A DNA stretch of 64,000 nucleotides from Polyangiaceae bacterium (GCA_020633205.1 JACKEB010000021.1:1-64000); one strand, 5' to 3'. Counted from the first letter of the stretch, positions 27,452 through 37,739 are shown. A program made the numbers and translations. The notes: generated by a model not told the origin, from the letters alone.

Positions 27452-27592
27452 TCAGGTGGCCGTCTTAGCGGGCGCCTTCGGCTTGTCAGCCTCGGCGTTT
27501 TCCTTGGCGCGCTTCAGCTGCCACTCGAGGTTCTTCTTCGCCCGGCGCACCTTCTGGCGCTTGCGGGCACGCGCATCTTGCGGGGTTCCCAT
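27452..27592 (-). CDS. Small Lys/Arg-rich protein of unknown function
   Basis: ATG at 27592 gives a 46-residue product, MGTPQDARARKRQKVRRAKK followed by a helix-forming stretch NLEWQLKRAKENAEADK and an Ala/Lys/Pro tail. The frame is open to 27637, but that part resembles noise. Small basic proteins like this bind nucleic acid or ribosomes in other bacteria; nothing here proves that. There is no clear Shine-Dalgarno sequence, so the evidence is the unusual, non-random composition: 15 Lys/Arg and an amphipathic helix. It could be a false frame. Confidence 0.4.
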   Translation of the reverse strand: MGTPQDARARKRQKVRRAKKNLEWQLKRAKENAEADKPKAPAKTAT

Positions 27593-27711
27593 AGCGGCGC
27601 GCGGTGTAGCGCAGCTCGCGGCTCCTGGCTCGCCCAAAACGTACCCCAGCGCGATCGACCTCTCAGCGCCGCCTCTCAGCGCGGCCCTAGGGTTTGGGGG
27701 GGAGGTTCGGT

Positions 27712-27826
27712 GTTTACAAGTTGCGGACCTACGAGAGTAAAAATGTTATACCTCGCATGCCACGAATTCAGCGGTGTTTGCTCCGGCGAACTGCAACAGC
27801 TGATAACTCCTTGACGGCTTGTAAAC
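27712..27826. promoter_or_regulatory. Widely spaced perfect inverted repeat around the promoter of the RamB-like regulator
   Basis: GTTTACAAG at 27712-27720 and its exact complement CTTGTAAAC at 27818-27826 flank 97 bases. The second half-site touches the ATG at 27828. A/T-rich promoter-like sequence (AGTAAAAATGTTATAC) lies between. Known RamB sites are TTTGCAAA-like, so TTTACAA/TTGTAAA could be sites for this regulator, giving autorepression by looping or by blocking the start. Confidence 0.5.
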
Positions 27827-27827
27827 G

Positions 27828-29411
27828 ATGAGCGCCTCCGGTCCCACGAACGCGAGCGCCCCGGTGCTGAACTCAGCAGTGGGCCGGCGACTGCGCGAGC
27901 TGCGGCTCGAGCAAGGCCACTCACAGGCGGAGTTTGCCCGTCGTCTGGGCATCAGCCCCGCGTATTTGAACCTGATCGAGAAGGGGAAGCGCACGGTTCA
28001 ACTGCCGCTCTTGTGGAAGGCACTGGGGCTGCTTCACGTCGAGCCCGAGCCCTTCATCGGCAGCCTGGGCGCGCAGCGTGTGGAGGATGGGCTGGCCCAG
28101 CTGCTCGACGAACCGCTGTTACGCAGCCTAAACCTCGACGCGGATGAGTTGGCCTCGCTCTCTGCAGAGCCCCGCGCGGTCACCACCATCACCACGCTCT
28201 TCAACCTGTACAAGAACACGCGCTCACAGCTCGACAACTTGCTCTACCAGCTGAGTCAACAGGAAGCCGACAAGAAGGCGCGCAGCGTGAACCATGCGGA
28301 AACGGAAAGCGGTTCGCTGCGCTTCGACTACTCGCCCCTCGACGAGGTGATCGACTTCCTGGAAGCAAACGACAACTTCTTCGCCGAGGTCGAAGAGGCG
28401 GCGGCGCGTGTACGCGCTGAGGCGGAGCTGCCTCGCCGGGTGAACAGCGAGCAACTCGGTCGCGCGCTATCGCGCTACGACATCGTCGTTCAAGAGCTGA
28501 CTCAGAACGCTGGATCCGTCGTGCGCCGCTACGACCCCGGGTTGGGGCGTCTGGAGATTGGCGCCGAGCTCTCGGAGAGTCGCAAGAAGTTCGATCTGGG
28601 GCACGTACTTGGACTGCGCTTGCTCGACGATCTGGGGCTGTATCGCGCCGCGATGTCGAACTACACGGCGAAGCACCAAGAGACGTTGAAGCTCTTGAAG
28701 GTGCACCTGGCGAACTACTTCGCAGGCGCGCTGCTCATGCCCTACAGCGACTTCTTCGCGGAGACTCAGGCGCAACGCTATGACGTGGAGCGTCTCGCCA
28801 GGAGCTTCGAGGTCAGCTACGAGGCGGCCGCGCATCGCATCACGAACCTCGGCGATCCCGCGCGACGCGGAGTGCCGATGCACTTTTTGCGTGTGGATAT
28901 CGGAGGCAATATTTCGAAGCGCTATTCCGCCACTGGGTTGCGCTTCCCTGGTGCCCTTGGCTCTTGCCCGAAGTGGGTGGTGCACACGGCCTTCCTCACC
29001 CCTAGCGTGATCAGCAAGCAGTTCAGCGTAATGCCCGATGGGACGAGCTACTTCTGCTTCGCAAAGGTGACTGCGGTAGCCGTACAGGGCTCTCTGGCCC
29101 GAGGTACCGTCTACTCGATCGGTCTCGGCACTCACGCTGAGGACGCGCATCACCTGGCCTACGCCGACGAGCACCCGCGCTGGGCGCGAGAGCGCGCTCA
29201 CAAGATCGGCATCCCCGTCGGCATCACCTGCCGCTTCTGCGAGCGGCCGGACTGCAACCAACGCGCAGCTCCGAGCTACAAGTTCGCCTTCAACCCGAAC
29301 GAGCTGGTCAAGAAGGACAACTTCTTCTCACCCGTCCTCGATAGTGACTCGGAGCTAAAAGCAGAAGCGGCAGCTTCCTCGAGGAAACTGCCGCTGGTAG
29401 ACGAAGGTTGA
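27828..29411 (+). CDS. XRE-family short-chain fatty acyl regulator (RamB/MccR type)
   Basis: The 527-residue protein has an N-terminal XRE helix-turn-helix (about 15-70: LRELRLEQGHSQAEFARRLGIS, AYLNLIEKGKR), a middle ImmA/IrrE-like region, and a C-terminal short-chain-fatty-acyl regulator domain. The latter contains SYFCFAKVTAV and ends in the CRFCERPDCNQRAAP signature. The peptidase-like segment reads KKFDLGHVLGLRLLDD and lacks HExxH, as usual in RamB-type regulators, so no proteolysis is expected. Relatives control acetate, glyoxylate or 2-methylcitrate genes in response to acyl-CoA. No Shine-Dalgarno sequence precedes the ATG, and a half of a perfect inverted repeat abuts it, suggesting autoregulation. 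Convergent korAB may be linked metabolically. Confidence 0.85.
   Translation: MSASGPTNASAPVLNSAVGRRLRELRLEQGHSQAEFARRLGISPAYLNLIEKGKRTVQLPLLWKALGLLHVEPEPFIGSLGAQRVEDGLAQLLDEPLLRSLNLDADELASLSAEPRAVTTITTLFNLYKNTRSQLDNLLYQLSQQEADKKARSVNHAETESGSLRFDYSPLDEVIDFLEANDNFFAEVEEAAARVRAEAELPRRVNSEQLGRALSRYDIVVQELTQNAGSVVRRYDPGLGRLEIGAELSESRKKFDLGHVLGLRLLDDLGLYRAAMSNYTAKHQETLKLLKVHLANYFAGALLMPYSDFFAETQAQRYDVERLARSFEVSYEAAAHRITNLGDPARRGVPMHFLRVDIGGNISKRYSATGLRFPGALGSCPKWVVHTAFLTPSVISKQFSVMPDGTSYFCFAKVTAVAVQGSLARGTVYSIGLGTHAEDAHHLAYADEHPRWARERAHKIGIPVGITCRFCERPDCNQRAAPSYKFAFNPNELVKKDNFFSPVLDSDSELKAEAAASSRKLPLVDEG
29366..29395 (-). terminator. Terminator of korAB inside the 3' end of the regulator gene
   Basis: AGCGGCAG-C-TTCCTC is followed directly by GAGGAA-A-CTGCCGCT, a nearly perfect 30-base palindrome with one mismatched pair. 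On the minus strand it follows korB by 35 bases and is succeeded by TCTGCTTTTAG. It lies within codons of the convergent gene. Confidence 0.6.
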
Positions 29412-29429
29412 GGCCCGCTGTGTCGCGGC

Positions 29430-30449
29430 TCAGACCTTCCAGGTTCCGCCGGAGTTGAGCAGCTTCTCGAGATCTGCAGGGCCGTTCGCTGCCTTGGCCT
29501 TCTCCCGCTGAGCAACCAGGGCGTGATCGTAAGTCTCTCGCTCGGTGCGGTGCAGTACCCCGAGAGATACCGGGAACTCCGGGAACGGCAGGCGGAGCAG
29601 CGCCTGAGCGAGCGCGACGTTGGTCTCGTCGTAGACCGTGACGTCGGACTCACTGCCACCGTTCTCCAGATCCACGAGCTCGAAGCGCAAGGCGCTCGGG
29701 TTCATGCGCAGGCCGCGCTTGTTGTCCTTGCCGAACAGCAGGGGCTTGCCGTGTTCGACGTGGAGCTGGCGATCCACCTTGTGAGCCTTGTCAACGAAGC
29801 CATCGAACGCGCCGTCATTGAACACGGGGCAGTTCTGGTAGATCTCGATGAACGAGGTGCCGCGGTGAGCGTTGGCTTGCTTCAGCACCTCGCCCAGCCT
29901 TGCTGCGTCGACATCCACTGCACGCGCTACGAAGCTCGCCCCACATCCGAGGGCGAAGGCCGATGGATCCACGGGGAAATCCGCGGAGCCCCCGGGGGTG
30001 CTCTTGGTGACCTTGCCAACCTCGCTCGTCGGGGAGTACTGCCCCTTCGTCAGGCCGTAGATGCGGTTGTTGAACAGCAGGACGTTGATGTCCAGGTTGC
30101 GGCGCAGCAGGTGCAGCAGGTGATTGCCACCAATGGACAGTCCGTCGCCGTCTCCGGTCACCATCCAGACGCTGAGGTCTGGGTTTGCTGCCTTCACACC
30201 CGTGGCGAACGCAGGGGCGCGGCCGTGGATGGTGTGGAAGCCGTAGGTGTTCATGTAATAGGGAAAGCGGCTCGAGCAGCCGATGCCGCTGATCCACACC
30301 ATGTTCTCTCGGGCGATGCCCAGCTCAGGCATGATGCGCTGAACGGTGGCGAGGATTGAGTAGTCGCCACAACCGGGGCACCAGCGGACCTCTTGGTCCG
30401 ACATGAAGTCTTTGCGGGTGAGTGCTTCGGGCGCGATGGTGTCGTTCAT
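29430..30449 (-). CDS. korB: 2-oxoacid:ferredoxin oxidoreductase, beta subunit
   Basis: The 339-residue protein carries the thiamin diphosphate motif GDGDGLSIGGNHLLHLLRRN ending in NNRIYGLTKGQ, and a WCPGCGDYSIL Cys pair near residue 25 that binds part of the Fe-S cluster. The beta subunit holds ThDP and a [4Fe-4S] cluster in enzymes that convert 2-oxoglutarate (or pyruvate) and CoA to acyl-CoA, reducing ferredoxin. Its start follows korA by three bases; the GGAG of its Shine-Dalgarno sequence lies in the end of korA, so they are one unit. A separate ferredoxin is needed. Substrate choice between 2-oxoglutarate and other oxoacids cannot be set from sequence alone. Confidence 0.93.
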   Translation of the reverse strand: MNDTIAPEALTRKDFMSDQEVRWCPGCGDYSILATVQRIMPELGIARENMVWISGIGCSSRFPYYMNTYGFHTIHGRAPAFATGVKAANPDLSVWMVTGDGDGLSIGGNHLLHLLRRNLDINVLLFNNRIYGLTKGQYSPTSEVGKVTKSTPGGSADFPVDPSAFALGCGASFVARAVDVDAARLGEVLKQANAHRGTSFIEIYQNCPVFNDGAFDGFVDKAHKVDRQLHVEHGKPLLFGKDNKRGLRMNPSALRFELVDLENGGSESDVTVYDETNVALAQALLRLPFPEFPVSLGVLHRTERETYDHALVAQREKAKAANGPADLEKLLNSGGTWKV

Positions 30450-30452
30450 GGC

Positions 30453-32327
30453 TCAGCTCTCCTTGCTCGCCAGGGTCTGCTTGATACGAGCCTCGAGCTC
30501 GCCGATCTTGAACGGTTGTCCCTGGATCTTGGCGTAGCTCTCCGCGGGGATCAGGAACTCGCTGCGCAGCACCTTGACCAGTTGGCCCATGTTCATCTCA
30601 GGGACCAGGATGTGGTCGAACTGGTTGAGCAGCGTGCCCAGGTTCTTGGGAAATGGATTGATGTAGCGCAGGTGGAGGTGCGAGACGTCGAGGCCCGCGT
30701 TGCGGCAGTTCTGTACGGCTTCTCGGATGGCGCCGTAGGTGGAGCCCCAGCCGAGGACCAACAGCTTGCCGCTGTCGGTTCCCACGTCGACCTTTGCCTC
30801 AGGGATATCGTTTGCGATGCCGGCGATCTTGTCGGCGCGGACCTTGCTCATCTTCGCGTGGTTCGCCGGATCGTACGAGATGTTGCCCGAATCGAATGAC
30901 TTTTCGATGCCGCCGATGCGGTGCAGGAGACCAGGCGTGCCGGGGATCGCCCAGTTGCGCGCCAAGGTTTGCTCGTCGCGCTTGAACGGATGGAAGCCTT
31001 CTGGATCCTTGCGGAACGTGACCGGGAAGGGAGTGAGATCTGCGACTTTCGGAACCTTCCACGGCTCTGCGCCGTTCCCGAGGTAGCCATCGGTGAGCAC
31101 GATGACCGGGGTCATGTATTTGGTCGCGAGGCGAGCGCCCTCGATCACGGTGTAGAAGCAGTCGCCGGGGGTCGCCGCGGCGAGGACCGCGACGGGCGCC
31201 TCACCGTTGCGTCCATAAACCGCCTGCAGGAGGTCGCTCTGCTCGGTCTTCGTGGGCATCCCCGTGCTCGGGCCGGCGCGCTGAATGTCCAGGATGAGCA
31301 GGGGCAACTCGACGGAGATGGCCAGGCCGATCGCCTCCATCTTCAGCGCCATGCCGGGGCCACTGGTCGAGGTGACGCCAAGGGATCCCGCGTAGGACGC
31401 CCCGATCGCAGCGCAGCAAGCGGCGATCTCGTCTTCTGCTTGAATCGTGGTGACGCCGAAATGCTTGTAGCGGGAGAGCTCGTGGAGGACGTCGCTTGCT
31501 GGCGTGATGGGGTAGGCCCCGAGCACGATGTCGAGCCCGGCTAATTGCCCTGCGGCAACCACGCCGAGCGCCGTCGCCTGGTTGCCGGAGATGTTCCGGT
31601 ACACACCGGGTTCCACTGGAGCGGCCGGGACTTCGTAGCGAAAGTGGGAGACCTCAGCGGTCTCTCCGAAGGCGTGGCCCGCTTTCAGAGCCAGCGTGTT
31701 GGCCTGTACGAGCTCAGGCTTCTTGCTGAACTTGCGCTCGAGCCACTGCACTGTGGGCTCTAGCGGACGGCCGTAGATCCAGAACATCAGACCCAGGGTC
31801 CAGAAGTTCTTACAGCGGTTTGCGTCCTTGGTGCTCAAGCCCGCTTCCTTCACGGCAGCGACGGTGAGCTTCGTGATGTCGATGCTCAGCACCTGGTAGC
31901 CAGAGAGCGAGTCGTTCTCAAGCGGGCTCTCGGTGTAGCCAGCCTTCTTCAGGTTGCCCGCGCTGAAGGCGCCAGAGTTCAACACAAGCAAGCCGCCGGG
32001 CTTCAGATCCGGAAGGTTGACCTTCAGCGCTGCAGGGTTCATCGCGACCAACACGTCCGGCGCGTCACCCGGCGTGAACACGTCGCGAGACGCGAAGTTG
32101 ATCTGGAAGCCTGACACCCCGAAGGTGGTGCCTGCGGGAGCGCGAATTTCTGCGGGGAAATCAGGGAAGGTGGCGAGATCGTTGCGCGCCAGAGCGGCGG
32201 CCACGGTAAACTGGCTGCCGGTTACCTGCATGCCGTCCCCGGAGTCGCCGGCAAAGCGAACGATGGCGCCCGGCAGGGACGTGGGGGTTTGGGAGTCGTT
32301 GGTGGTGACAGGAACCGGCTGTGCCAT
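30453..32327 (-). CDS. korA: 2-oxoacid:ferredoxin oxidoreductase, fused gamma-alpha subunit
   Basis: The 624-residue protein joins the gamma domain (about 20-200, beginning IVRFAGDSGDGMQVTGSQF) to the alpha subunit (about 230-600). In alpha, YPITPASDVLHELSRYK, TIQAEDEIAACCAAIGASYAG and TSTSGPGMALKMEAIGLA are the substrate- and ThDP-facing motifs, and ILDIQRAGPSTGMPTKTEQSDL is the family signature. Together with korB it forms an (alpha-gamma)-beta enzyme that links the TCA cycle to low-potential electrons. The end carries the Shine-Dalgarno sequence of korB. The long upstream region (32328-32902) should hold the operon promoter. Confidence 0.93.
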   Translation of the reverse strand: MAQPVPVTTNDSQTPTSLPGAIVRFAGDSGDGMQVTGSQFTVAAALARNDLATFPDFPAEIRAPAGTTFGVSGFQINFASRDVFTPGDAPDVLVAMNPAALKVNLPDLKPGGLLVLNSGAFSAGNLKKAGYTESPLENDSLSGYQVLSIDITKLTVAAVKEAGLSTKDANRCKNFWTLGLMFWIYGRPLEPTVQWLERKFSKKPELVQANTLALKAGHAFGETAEVSHFRYEVPAAPVEPGVYRNISGNQATALGVVAAGQLAGLDIVLGAYPITPASDVLHELSRYKHFGVTTIQAEDEIAACCAAIGASYAGSLGVTSTSGPGMALKMEAIGLAISVELPLLILDIQRAGPSTGMPTKTEQSDLLQAVYGRNGEAPVAVLAAATPGDCFYTVIEGARLATKYMTPVIVLTDGYLGNGAEPWKVPKVADLTPFPVTFRKDPEGFHPFKRDEQTLARNWAIPGTPGLLHRIGGIEKSFDSGNISYDPANHAKMSKVRADKIAGIANDIPEAKVDVGTDSGKLLVLGWGSTYGAIREAVQNCRNAGLDVSHLHLRYINPFPKNLGTLLNQFDHILVPEMNMGQLVKVLRSEFLIPAESYAKIQGQPFKIGELEARIKQTLASKES

Positions 32328-32902
32328 GAAAATCTAGCTCTGTTCTGCTGGAGGGGACCCTCAAAGAGCGCGCCCTACGTTTGGGTCAATTGCCACGGGG
32401 TCACGGGTTTGCGTGGTGGTCGGCGCTGCCGTCTTACTCACGGCGAAGACTCCTGCCCGACGACCCACGCCGCTAGCGGGTTCGGAGCCGAAGGCAGAGC
32501 CGCGCCGTCTACTTTGGGAAGCAGGCTGAGGCTGAGGCCGGAGCGGGAAATGCGCCATTGGAGGAGGGGGACGGCGGGGTCAGTGGTTTTGCCCCCGGCA
32601 GCGTCGCTCGATGCGGGTCCTACCGCTTTTCGTTCAGAAACGCTCGCCCCTTTGTAGGGCGGCGGCAATGAGTAGCATGCGGCCATCTGCCGTCGGAGGG
32701 GGGCATTGTCAAGATGACACGTCGGAAAACTCAAGATTGGCGTCCCAGGGGCTCTTTCGGCCGTTTCGTAGGTGAGGTTTGCAGCAGCGGTCTCGCATGA
32801 TAAGCGCGCCCGCACTCTCGCGTCAGCGCGGGGGGATTGCTCGATTCAGCACGCAGCAGCAGCAGCGTGCGCCTTTTTTGCATGAAGTGAGGAGCCTGAC
32901 GA
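32328..32902. other. Divergent intergenic region between korA and a small conserved gene
   Basis: About 570 bases with no recognised gene. Near 32845-32870 GCACGC and GCGTGC arms enclose a short CAG run (AGCAGCAGCA), a small hairpin upstream of the plus-strand gene. Promoters for both directions are expected, but no hexamers stand out. Confidence 0.45.
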
Positions 32903-33343
32903 ATGGCAAGCCTGAAGGACCTGGTCGGTAGTGATGAGAAGCGCGAAGCGGTGATCGAAGACGCGCAGCAGGTGCTCGATGCTGAGGTCTCCGACAAGGG
33001 CGGGATCAGCGGGATGGCGATCAAGACCGCGTACAAGATGGTCAAAGGCATTCAGCCCGGCTTCATCCGCAAGGTCGTGAACGCACTCTTGGACGACTTC
33101 TTGGACCAGCTCGACCCGCTCTACCAAGAGGCTCTCGAGCAGGGTAAGGCGCCGGGCCAGCACTTGAAGGATAACAAGAGCCGGGTAGCGGAGGCTCTGT
33201 TGGGCGTTACCGACAAGCGCGCTCAAGCGAGCGACAACGGAGCGGTGAAGAAGATGTACGAGAAGCTTCGCCCGTCCGCAGCGAAGCACGTGGAGGACGC
33301 TGCACCGCGCCTCGCGGCGATGCTCGAGCGTCACGCGGGCTAG
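32903..33343 (+). CDS. Small conserved protein, DUF6918-like
   Basis: The 146-residue protein is preceded by GAGGAG nine bases from the ATG. It is charged, helical and has no membrane segment or Cys. The stretch VLDAEVSDKGGISGMAIKTAYKMVKGIQPGFI resembles what I recall of the DUF6918 family of actinobacteria and other groups: a conserved E-V-x-D-K-G/S-G-x-S-G-x-A motif followed by a helix-rich domain of unknown function. Proteins of this sort are cytoplasmic, and no partner or reaction is known to me. The gene is monocistronic: divergent from korA and closed by a strong hairpin. The family name is from memory of the motif and may be wrong. Confidence 0.7.
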   Translation: MASLKDLVGSDEKREAVIEDAQQVLDAEVSDKGGISGMAIKTAYKMVKGIQPGFIRKVVNALLDDFLDQLDPLYQEALEQGKAPGQHLKDNKSRVAEALLGVTDKRAQASDNGAVKKMYEKLRPSAAKHVEDAAPRLAAMLERHAG

Positions 33344-33353
33344 TTGGAGTGAT

Positions 33354-33383
33354 GCCAGCGGCGCCCTGGGGGGCGCCGCTGGC
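33354..33383 (+). terminator. Terminator after the DUF6918-like gene
   Basis: A perfect 12-bp stem (GCCAGCGGCGCC / GGCGCCGCTGGC) with a six-base loop starts eleven bases past the stop codon. The tail after it (GTTCGC) is T-poor. Confidence 0.65.
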
Positions 33384-33689
33384 GTTCGCAAGCGACCTGG
33401 ATTCGCCGCGTAGCGTCAAACACATTGTGTGTGCCGCTCGCCCCAAAACCCGCTCGGAGCGCAGCGATGGTTGACGAAAGCGCCGCGAAAAACGCCTAAT
33501 CCCGGCATGTGTGGGCGCACGTCCCGGGTGTCTTTGCATGAAGCGTCTGGTCACGTTGCGTCCCACGTGGGTGAGGATGCTTTGGATCGCGACCACGAGC
33601 TGGGTCTGGCTGCGCCGTGTGACGGCGCCGTACCATTCTCTGCTGACAACTTCGCGTAGCCGGTCAGACTGTAGAGGGGTGGAATACGA
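33384..33689. other. Upstream region of the Ser/Thr kinase gene
   Basis: 306 bases with no gene recognised. The end contains the kinase ribosome-binding region (AGAGGGG about ten bases before GTG). Confidence 0.45.
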
Positions 33690-35258
<1,569 letters not shown>

Positions 35259-35297
35259 CGGCCCGGGCGCGGCGGCCACGCCGCCCGAGCAATCAGG

Positions 35298-36557
35298 CTA
35301 CAGCGTTCCGTCCGGTGCCTTGCTGATCACTCCGGTGTTCGTGCGAAACACGATCGTGGTACCGACTTGCCGGAGCTTCACCGCGCCCTTGCTTGCGGGC
35401 ACGAGCTGCTGGACCGTCGTCGTGCCAACCTCGTGGCTGAATACACCGCCCTCGGAAAGGTCCGAGTCGTTCGCGATGAAGCCGATGCGGTTGGCGTAGG
35501 AAATCAGCTCTTTCGCCCCGGCGAATCCGCTCAAGATGCGCGTTTCCGCTGGGCCGCTTCCGTCGCAGCTCGAGTCGAACACGGGACGCTGCCAGATTTC
35601 CCCGTTCGCGCGCGCGATGAAGAGCTTGGTACCATCCGTCGCGATGCCCGAGGCGTCGGTTACTTGAGTGGTCAACGCATCCACCCGTGAGCCGCCGCCC
35701 AGCGGAACCGCGTAGGCCCGGCCATTGCTGACCCAGTAGATGCAGTGATCGTCGGACGCGATGGAACCGCCTGTTTGGTTTCCGTCGGGATCCGTATACA
35801 CCAAGTCCAGCGCGCTTCCGCCGCCAGCGATACTGGTCGCGAGGATATGGGGCTGGTTCTTTGCCGAGGTCTTGGCCACGACGATCAGGCGCGGAGGATT
35901 CTCGCTGGTCAACGTCATGCCCACGATGTGGCCAAACGTCGAAGACGCATACGGCAACTCGACAGCTGGGTTCGCCCCCGATGGCGTTTTGTCGAAGCGC
36001 ACGAGGCGACCCTCGTCGGTTGCCTGCACGCCAACGCCAACGAAGACCCAAGAGCCAATCGCCGGCGAGCTGATGGAGGAGGCGCGATCGATGGTTTCTC
36101 CAGAGAGCGAAGTCGTCGAGCCACCCACCAAGTCGTGCTTGGACGCGAGTTGTGCGGTGGTGTCCTCCTGCACCCAGTACACGTAGTTCCCGTCGACGCT
36201 GATCAGCGCGTTCGTCGCGCCACCCGCGAGGTCGGTGCTCGGGTACTTCGACGAATCCCAAGCCTCCACGGTGATGGGGATCGCCGCGTCCGCGTCCATG
36301 CCCGCGTCGCTCGCATCGGAGCCGGCGTCTTGCCCGCCAACCGCGCCGGTGCCAGCGCTTCCCGAGCTGCCTCCGCTCCCTGCATTGCCTCCCGCGCCCG
36401 CGCCGCCGCTACCGCCTCCCGCGTTTCCCCCCGAAGTGTCATCGAGCAATGACTCGTCCAAGGTCTTGAAGCAGGCGGTACTCAACGCCGCCGCGACCGC
36501 TAGTGCGAGGAAGGAGGTCAGTAGTTTGCGTGAGGGGAACTTCAAGCCACGAAGCAT
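35298..36557 (-). CDS. Secreted lipoprotein with Gly-rich linker and beta-propeller-like domain
   Basis: From ATG at 36557 the 419-residue product has a signal peptide ending in a lipobox (LSTAC), a linker of GGAGAGG/SGGSSG type to about residue 75, and a C-terminal domain with repeated short strands: VDGNYVYWVQ, DDHCIYWVSNGRAYAVPLGG, ATDGTKLFIARANGEIW, YANRIGFIAND. Such YVYW / D-G-x-x-L repeats are typical of the propeller lipoproteins of myxobacteria. The frame runs further upstream without lipoprotein features, so the shorter start is used. It is divergent from the TPR gene at 36603 with only 45 bases between the starts, so their promoters probably overlap the coding starts. It probably sits on the outer surface or in the periplasm; its ligand is unknown. 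Confidence 0.78.
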   Translation of the reverse strand: MLRGLKFPSRKLLTSFLALAVAAALSTACFKTLDESLLDDTSGGNAGGGSGGAGAGGNAGSGGSSGSAGTGAVGGQDAGSDASDAGMDADAAIPITVEAWDSSKYPSTDLAGGATNALISVDGNYVYWVQEDTTAQLASKHDLVGGSTTSLSGETIDRASSISSPAIGSWVFVGVGVQATDEGRLVRFDKTPSGANPAVELPYASSTFGHIVGMTLTSENPPRLIVVAKTSAKNQPHILATSIAGGGSALDLVYTDPDGNQTGGSIASDDHCIYWVSNGRAYAVPLGGGSRVDALTTQVTDASGIATDGTKLFIARANGEIWQRPVFDSSCDGSGPAETRILSGFAGAKELISYANRIGFIANDSDLSEGGVFSHEVGTTTVQQLVPASKGAVKLRQVGTTIVFRTNTGVISKAPDGTL

Positions 36558-36602
36558 CGCGAAGGCATGGTAGCATTTGGCCCAGATTCCGAGCGGTTCC
36601 GA

Positions 36603-37628
36603 ATGACACGAAGCAAGCACTTGGTGGGCAAGCGAGGGAGTTGGGGAGCGCGCAGCGCGATGGCTGCCGCTGGGTTCGCCTGCGGGGCGCTGCTCTTCTC
36701 CCCGGTAGCGGCGATGGCTCAGGCGGCGGACGACGGCGCGGCGCCGGCGGACGACGCGGGGCGCTTTTTTCAGGCGGCCCAGCGGGCCTACGACGAGGGC
36801 CGCTACGTGGACGCGGCGCACAGCTTCGAGCAGGCATTCAAGATCAAGGCGCATCCCGCTCCGCTGATCAACGCGGGCGACGCTTGGGACAAGGCGGGTG
36901 AGTACGCGCTCGCGGCTCGCGCGTATCAGCAAGTGCTGACGCTCAAACAGTCGACGGAGCAGGATCGCATCGACGCGACGGATCGCTTGACGCGGATTTC
37001 CTCGAAGCTCGGCGTGATCGAGCTGGTGGGCAACTCGGCGATCCGTGCGCGCGTGGATGACGAGGAGTTTCGCGGCGGCGACCGCATCTACTTCTTTCCC
37101 GGAGAGCACCGGGTGACGCTGGTCGATGTAGACGGCGCGAAGGTACGAGTCATCCAGCTCGCGGCCGGGACCGAACGCAGCGTGGATTTGTCCACCTTGC
37201 TGCCCAAGCGAGGCACCTCCCCCAAACCCGAAGATCCCAAGGCGGATGACTCCCTGTCGATGGACACCGCACCCGCGGCGGATGGTGGCATTCGGCCCAT
37301 CACCTACATTGCCTATGGCGTTGGCGCTCTAGGTGTACTCGGTGGCGTGGTGTTTGGTCTGCAGGTGAACTCCGCCGAGAGCTCCTACAACGAGAACCCC
37401 AACCAGGATGACCTCGACCGCTTCAACTCCGCCAAGTTGATGACCAACATCAGCTGGGGCGTGGGTCTAGTGGGCGTCGGGGTCGGGACGTTTTTCCTGA
37501 TTCAGGACCTCAAAGCCGGTTCTGCCAGTAGTCGCGGGGGAGATCGCGCCGCGCGAACACGTCGACTTCCCGTGGATGTGACCTGGAGCGCGCAAGGTGC
37601 ATTGCTCAGCGCCAGTGGGCGATGGTAG
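36603..37628 (+). CDS. Exported TPR protein with PEGA-like domain and C-terminal membrane helices
   Basis: From ATG at 36603 the 341-residue product has a signal peptide (MTRSKHLVGKRGSWGARSAM ... AMAQA). An upstream ATG at 36567 would add 12 residues. TPR-like helices follow (FFQAAQRAYDEGRYVDAAHSFEQAF and PLINAGDAWDKAGEYALAARAYQQVL). A PEGA-like beta domain (GVIELVGNSAIRARVDDEEF, then PGEHRVTLVDVDG) comes next, and two hydrophobic helices near residues 230-320 precede a short basic tail. TPR plus PEGA proteins with membrane helices are abundant in myxobacteria and may act in envelope assembly. It is divergent from a secreted lipoprotein gene. Exact function unknown. Confidence 0.78.
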   Translation: MTRSKHLVGKRGSWGARSAMAAAGFACGALLFSPVAAMAQAADDGAAPADDAGRFFQAAQRAYDEGRYVDAAHSFEQAFKIKAHPAPLINAGDAWDKAGEYALAARAYQQVLTLKQSTEQDRIDATDRLTRISSKLGVIELVGNSAIRARVDDEEFRGGDRIYFFPGEHRVTLVDVDGAKVRVIQLAAGTERSVDLSTLLPKRGTSPKPEDPKADDSLSMDTAPAADGGIRPITYIAYGVGALGVLGGVVFGLQVNSAESSYNENPNQDDLDRFNSAKLMTNISWGVGLVGVGVGTFFLIQDLKAGSASSRGGDRAARTRRLPVDVTWSAQGALLSASGRW

Positions 37629-37739
37629 GTGATACTGCGAGGGTCGGGGACTATTCAGTTCCCCTGGCGGAGCGTCCGACCGCGGACGCGACGAGTGGCT
37701 GATCTGCCGGCCGAGCTGAGCGAGAAACCGTAGGACAAC

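Noticed and set aside
26980..27468. A 162-codon plus-strand frame upstream of the small basic gene
   Set aside because: No family-like sequence, Arg/Gly/Ser noise, overlaps minus-strand frames of equal quality.
32851..32872. Short CAG repeat in a hairpin
   Set aside because: Only four CAG units; too short to be called a functional repeat or unstable tract.
35264..35287. GC hairpin between the Ser/Thr kinase and the convergent lipoprotein gene
   Set aside because: CGGGCG/CGCCCG-type pairing exists, but it is imperfect and lacks a T-run on either strand, so termination is not supported.
36558..37109. 184-codon extension of the secreted lipoprotein at 35298
   Set aside because: It is antisense to the TPR gene and would bury the lipoprotein signal; the ATG at 36557 restores a normal signal peptide.
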